This document shows, piece by piece, positions 6,102-7,662 of a DNA stretch of 7,662 bases (position 1 is the stretch's first letter; every line of letters starts with the position of its first letter). The notes below the pieces were generated by a model that saw nothing but the letters and a program-made list of their open reading frames with translations, was not told the origin of the DNA and made no database searches. Source of the DNA: Deltaproteobacteria bacterium (GTDB taxonomy: Bacteria; Desulfobacterota; Binatia; UBA9968); assembly GCA_016183075.1 (NCBI GenBank), contig JACPFH010000465.1:1-7662 (forward strand), in the 5' to 3' direction. The position numbers and the translations under genes were made by a program.

Positions 6102-6620
6102 ATGAATCAAGCGGTCGGAAAATCCTTTCCGGATCTCGAGCTGCCGGATCACGAAGGGCAGGCTGTGAAGCTTTCCCAGATCGCGGGGAAATTCCCTCTG
6201 ATCCTGGTGTTTTACCGTGGCTATTGGTGACCCAAGTGCCAGGTGCAGTTGCGCCTGCTGACGGAGTTTCAGCGAGAGACGGCGGTTAGCTATTGCAAGC
6301 TTGCCGCCGTGAGCGTCGATCCGCCGGAGGTCAATGCGGCCTTTCGCGCCGGGCTGGGGGCAAGTTTTCCGTTTCTGGGCGACGGGGATCGCAAGGCTAT
6401 CCATCGACTGGACATCGTCGACTCCTCTGACAAGCGCCACGGTCTGATCGCGATCCCGTACACGTTCGCGCTCATGCCTGATCTTGCAGTGCATAACATC
6501 TACTGCGGGTGGTGGTACGTTGGTCGTCCGACGATCGAGGAGATGCGCCAGGATTTGCGGGCCATGATGAAGAAGTGCCGCGCCGATTTCGATCCGCAAG
6601 CCCGATCGCCGGGGCTCTAG
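6102..6620 (+). CDS. Probable selenocysteine-containing peroxiredoxin (AhpC/TSA-like), UGA at the peroxidatic site
   Basis: A thioredoxin-fold peroxiredoxin-like protein of 172 residues if TGA 6228-6230 is read as selenocysteine. Residues 1-42 give the family's N-terminal part (GKSFPDLELPDHEG, then LILVFYRGYW). Residue 43 is the TGA, followed by P44, K45 and C46. Cys relatives have W-C-P-x-C here, with the first Cys peroxidatic, so the TGA replaces exactly the catalytic residue, giving U-x-x-C. The same frame then continues without a stop to TAG 6618, with conserved-looking segments (VSVDPPEVNAAFRAGLG, IPYTFAL, GWWYVGRP). A SECIS-like hairpin follows the TGA. It would reduce peroxides or thiols with a selenolate, its resolving thiol probably being Cys46. 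The start is ATG 6102 behind a modest GGAAG; a conventional caller would start after the TGA (GTG 6243). A nonsense mutation of Cys43 is the alternative. Neighbours are bolA and a CGFS glutaredoxin. Confidence 0.8.
6240..6257 (+). promoter_or_regulatory. Candidate bacterial SECIS hairpin after the in-frame TGA
   Basis: CAGGTGC (6240-6246) pairs with GCGCCTG (6251-6257), a seven-pair stem with one G-U wobble, closing the four-base loop AGUU. The loop starts 16 bases after the TGA (6228-6230) and has G as its second base. As I recall, bacterial SECIS elements lie inside the coding region just after the UGA and need a G in the first two loop positions for SelB binding. The hairpin encodes QVQLRL, so it must satisfy both protein and RNA constraints. 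Energy and covariation were not tested. Confidence 0.65.
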
Positions 6621-6650
6621 AACTTTAACCGGATTGTGGTATCGTAAAAA

Positions 6651-6905
6651 ATGATGAATCCAGCGGAAATCCAGGCAATATTGGAAAAGGCGCTTCCGGG
6701 ATCGACCATTCGGGTGGATGATCTGACCGGGGGCGGGGATCACTTTCAGGTGTGGATCATCTCCTCCGCGTTTCAAGGAAAGAGCCTCATCGATCAACAC
6801 CAGATGGTTTACGGGGCGCTCCGTGAGGCGCTGGGAGACGAGCGGATCCATGCTCTGGCGCTGAAGACGTACACGCCGGAACAGTGGGAGCGTTATAATT
6901 CGTAA
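6651..6905 (+). CDS. bolA: BolA family protein
   Basis: This 84-residue protein matches the BolA family over its whole length, a small alpha-beta KH-like fold. Visible signatures are the N-terminal helix (IQAILEKALPGSTIRVDDL), GGGDHFQVWI at 27-36, the FQGKSLIDQHQMVYGAL segment at 41-57, and IHALALKTYTPEQW near the end. The His of HALALKTYTP corresponds to the invariant BolA His, which in known complexes helps bind a [2Fe-2S] cluster together with a CGFS glutaredoxin, and such a glutaredoxin is encoded 26 bases downstream. BolA-Grx complexes act in iron-sulfur cluster trafficking and iron sensing. No Shine-Dalgarno site precedes the double ATG at 6651/6654; a TATCGT just upstream might be a -10 for a near-leaderless message, but no -35 supports it. 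It begins 30 bases after the peroxiredoxin stop. Confidence 0.93.
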   Translation: MMNPAEIQAILEKALPGSTIRVDDLTGGGDHFQVWIISSAFQGKSLIDQHQMVYGALREALGDERIHALALKTYTPEQWERYNS

Positions 6906-6931
6906 GGATAACGGAGAAAGGAGATCTGCAT

Positions 6932-7255
6932 ATGGCGGATGAGGTATTGGCTAAGATCGAAGAAAAGGTGAAGAGTAACAAGATCATGCTTTACATGAAA
7001 GGGAATCCGAATTTTCCCCAATGCGGCTTTTCCGCTCACGTCGTGGATATTCTTCAATCCTACGGCTACCCGTTCGAGACCGAAGACGTGCTCGCGGACC
7101 CGGCGGTCAGGGACGGGGTCAAGCGCTACTCCAACTGGCCCACGATTCCCCAGATTTACATCGACGGGAAATTCATTGGCGGCTGCGACATCTTGCACGA
7201 GCTCCACGAGAAGGGAGAGCTGGAGCCGATGCTGAAAACGGCCTTTGGGAAGTAA
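6932..7255 (+). CDS. grxD: Monothiol glutaredoxin, CGFS type (Grx4-like)
   Basis: A 107-residue monothiol glutaredoxin starts eight bases after AAAGGAG (6917-6923). The active site CGFS is at residues 31-34 (Cys31), preceded by the family's MKGNPNFPQ. The glutathione- and cluster-binding segments are WPTIPQIYIDGKFIGG and the following CDI, where most relatives have a Cys or Ser before Asp. Two such proteins, or one with BolA, hold a [2Fe-2S] cluster using Cys31 and glutathione. The protein therefore delivers iron-sulfur clusters in the cytoplasm rather than acting as a general disulfide reductase. Its length matches the family. The bolA gene lies directly upstream, which supports a BolA-Grx4 complex. 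Whether it also helps recycle the peroxiredoxin is only a possibility, since CGFS proteins are usually poor reductases. Confidence 0.95.
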   Translation: MADEVLAKIEEKVKSNKIMLYMKGNPNFPQCGFSAHVVDILQSYGYPFETEDVLADPAVRDGVKRYSNWPTIPQIYIDGKFIGGCDILHELHEKGELEPMLKTAFGK

Positions 7256-7336
7256 GCGGTAGACGCCGTCGTCATCAAAGGCGAGCAAAAGCTCCTCAGC
7301 TTCGACAAAGCCGGGCTCGGAAAGCTGCTTTCAATC

Positions 7337-7662
7337 CTATCCGGTTGGTGCCTTCAGACCTAGGTCACCCAGTATTGTCATTGCGCAGTTACGGCCCGGC
7401 GCCGCGGTGATCGAGCCCCCCGGATAGGTGCACGCGCCTGTGAGGTAGAGCTGGCGGATCGGCGTGCGGTAGTCCGACATGCTCGGGTGAGGCCGTAGAA
7501 ATCCTTCCTGGGAGAGGACGTGGCCCAGTCCGCCGATGTCGCCGCGAAAGAACATGGGATTGTTGGCCTCGATCTCCGGCGGGGTGACCACGATCTTTCC
7601 CACGACCGTTTTTTCGTTGACGTTTGGGATGTACTCGCGCACTCGCTCCATCTCATGGCGCA
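7337..7662 (-). CDS. FAD-dependent oxidoreductase, phytoene-desaturase-like, C-terminal part only
   Basis: The reverse strand carries the last 107 residues of a larger protein, open through the right edge of the window and ending at TAG 7337-7339. The internal Met at 7651 is not the real start, since the frame continues with Arg-His-Glu before it. The motif LYLTGACTYPGGSITAAPG is the C-terminal FAD-binding segment typical of CrtI/phytoene-desaturase-like and related NAD(P)/FAD flavoproteins. GHVLSQEGFLRPHPSMSDYRTP before it is also typical of this group. The Rossmann FAD-binding N-terminus should lie beyond 7662. The substrate cannot be told from this end. The gene converges on the glutaredoxin gene with 81 bases between; no clear terminator is seen there, only a five-pair GAAAG/CTTTC hairpin. 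Confidence 0.85.
   Translation of the reverse strand, partial: RHEMERVREYIPNVNEKTVVGKIVVTPPEIEANNPMFFRGDIGGLGHVLSQEGFLRPHPSMSDYRTPIRQLYLTGACTYPGGSITAAPGRNCAMTILGDLGLKAPTG

Noticed and set aside
6640..6645. TATCGT as a -10 element for a leaderless bolA message.
   Set aside because: No -35 element is found at proper spacing, and co-transcription with the gene 30 bases upstream is simpler.
5760..6851. Long reverse-strand open frame of 363 residues across the coiled-coil, peroxiredoxin and bolA genes.
   Set aside because: It lies opposite three genes with clear family motifs; its translation is rich in Arg, His and Leu with no recognisable domain, so it is a shadow of their codon bias.

Overview
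The window is a moderately GC-rich bacterial segment with secreted and outer-membrane proteins, so it suggests a Gram-negative-type, didermic organism. It could come from one of the environmental lineages related to Deltaproteobacteria, Methylomirabilota or Rokubacteria, but that is only an impression from protein style and cannot be settled here. If the main finding is right, the organism also inserts selenocysteine, which would require selA, selB and selC elsewhere in the genome.

Left part (1-3493): three co-directional genes for exported proteins. The first is a secreted protein with nine-residue PDG repeats. The second is an unrecognised secreted protein, coupled to the first by a 4-base overlap. 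The third is a membrane-anchored or secreted S8 (subtilisin-type) protease whose catalytic Asp and His lie in one frame and whose catalytic Ser lies in another, so it is frameshifted near 2896-2912. A promoter-like pair (TTGACT, 15 bases, TATAAG) precedes the first gene.

Middle part (3494-4978): a GC hairpin, then a strong sigma70-like promoter (TTGACG, 17 bases, TATAAG) and a Shine-Dalgarno site lead into a predicted outer-membrane beta-barrel protein of 318 residues. Most of the promoter is repeated directly just after that gene, at 4598-4632. The roughly 390 bases that follow hold no convincing gene but contain three stem-loops, including one pair that can form mutually exclusive hairpins.

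Right part (4979-7662): a YciK-like short-chain dehydrogenase and a small membrane-anchored coiled-coil protein come first. Next is a peroxiredoxin-like gene in which an in-frame TGA stands exactly where the peroxidatic cysteine should be (W-TGA-P-K-C), and the reading frame stays well conserved on both sides. A stem-loop with a G near the start of its apical loop begins a few bases after the TGA, as expected of a bacterial SECIS element. This is the most exciting item in the window: a probable selenocysteine peroxiredoxin that automated annotation would split or discard. It is followed by a BolA protein and a CGFS monothiol glutaredoxin, a pair known to share a [2Fe-2S] cluster, giving a compact redox and iron-sulfur group. 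The C-terminal end of a convergent FAD-dependent oxidoreductase runs off the right edge.
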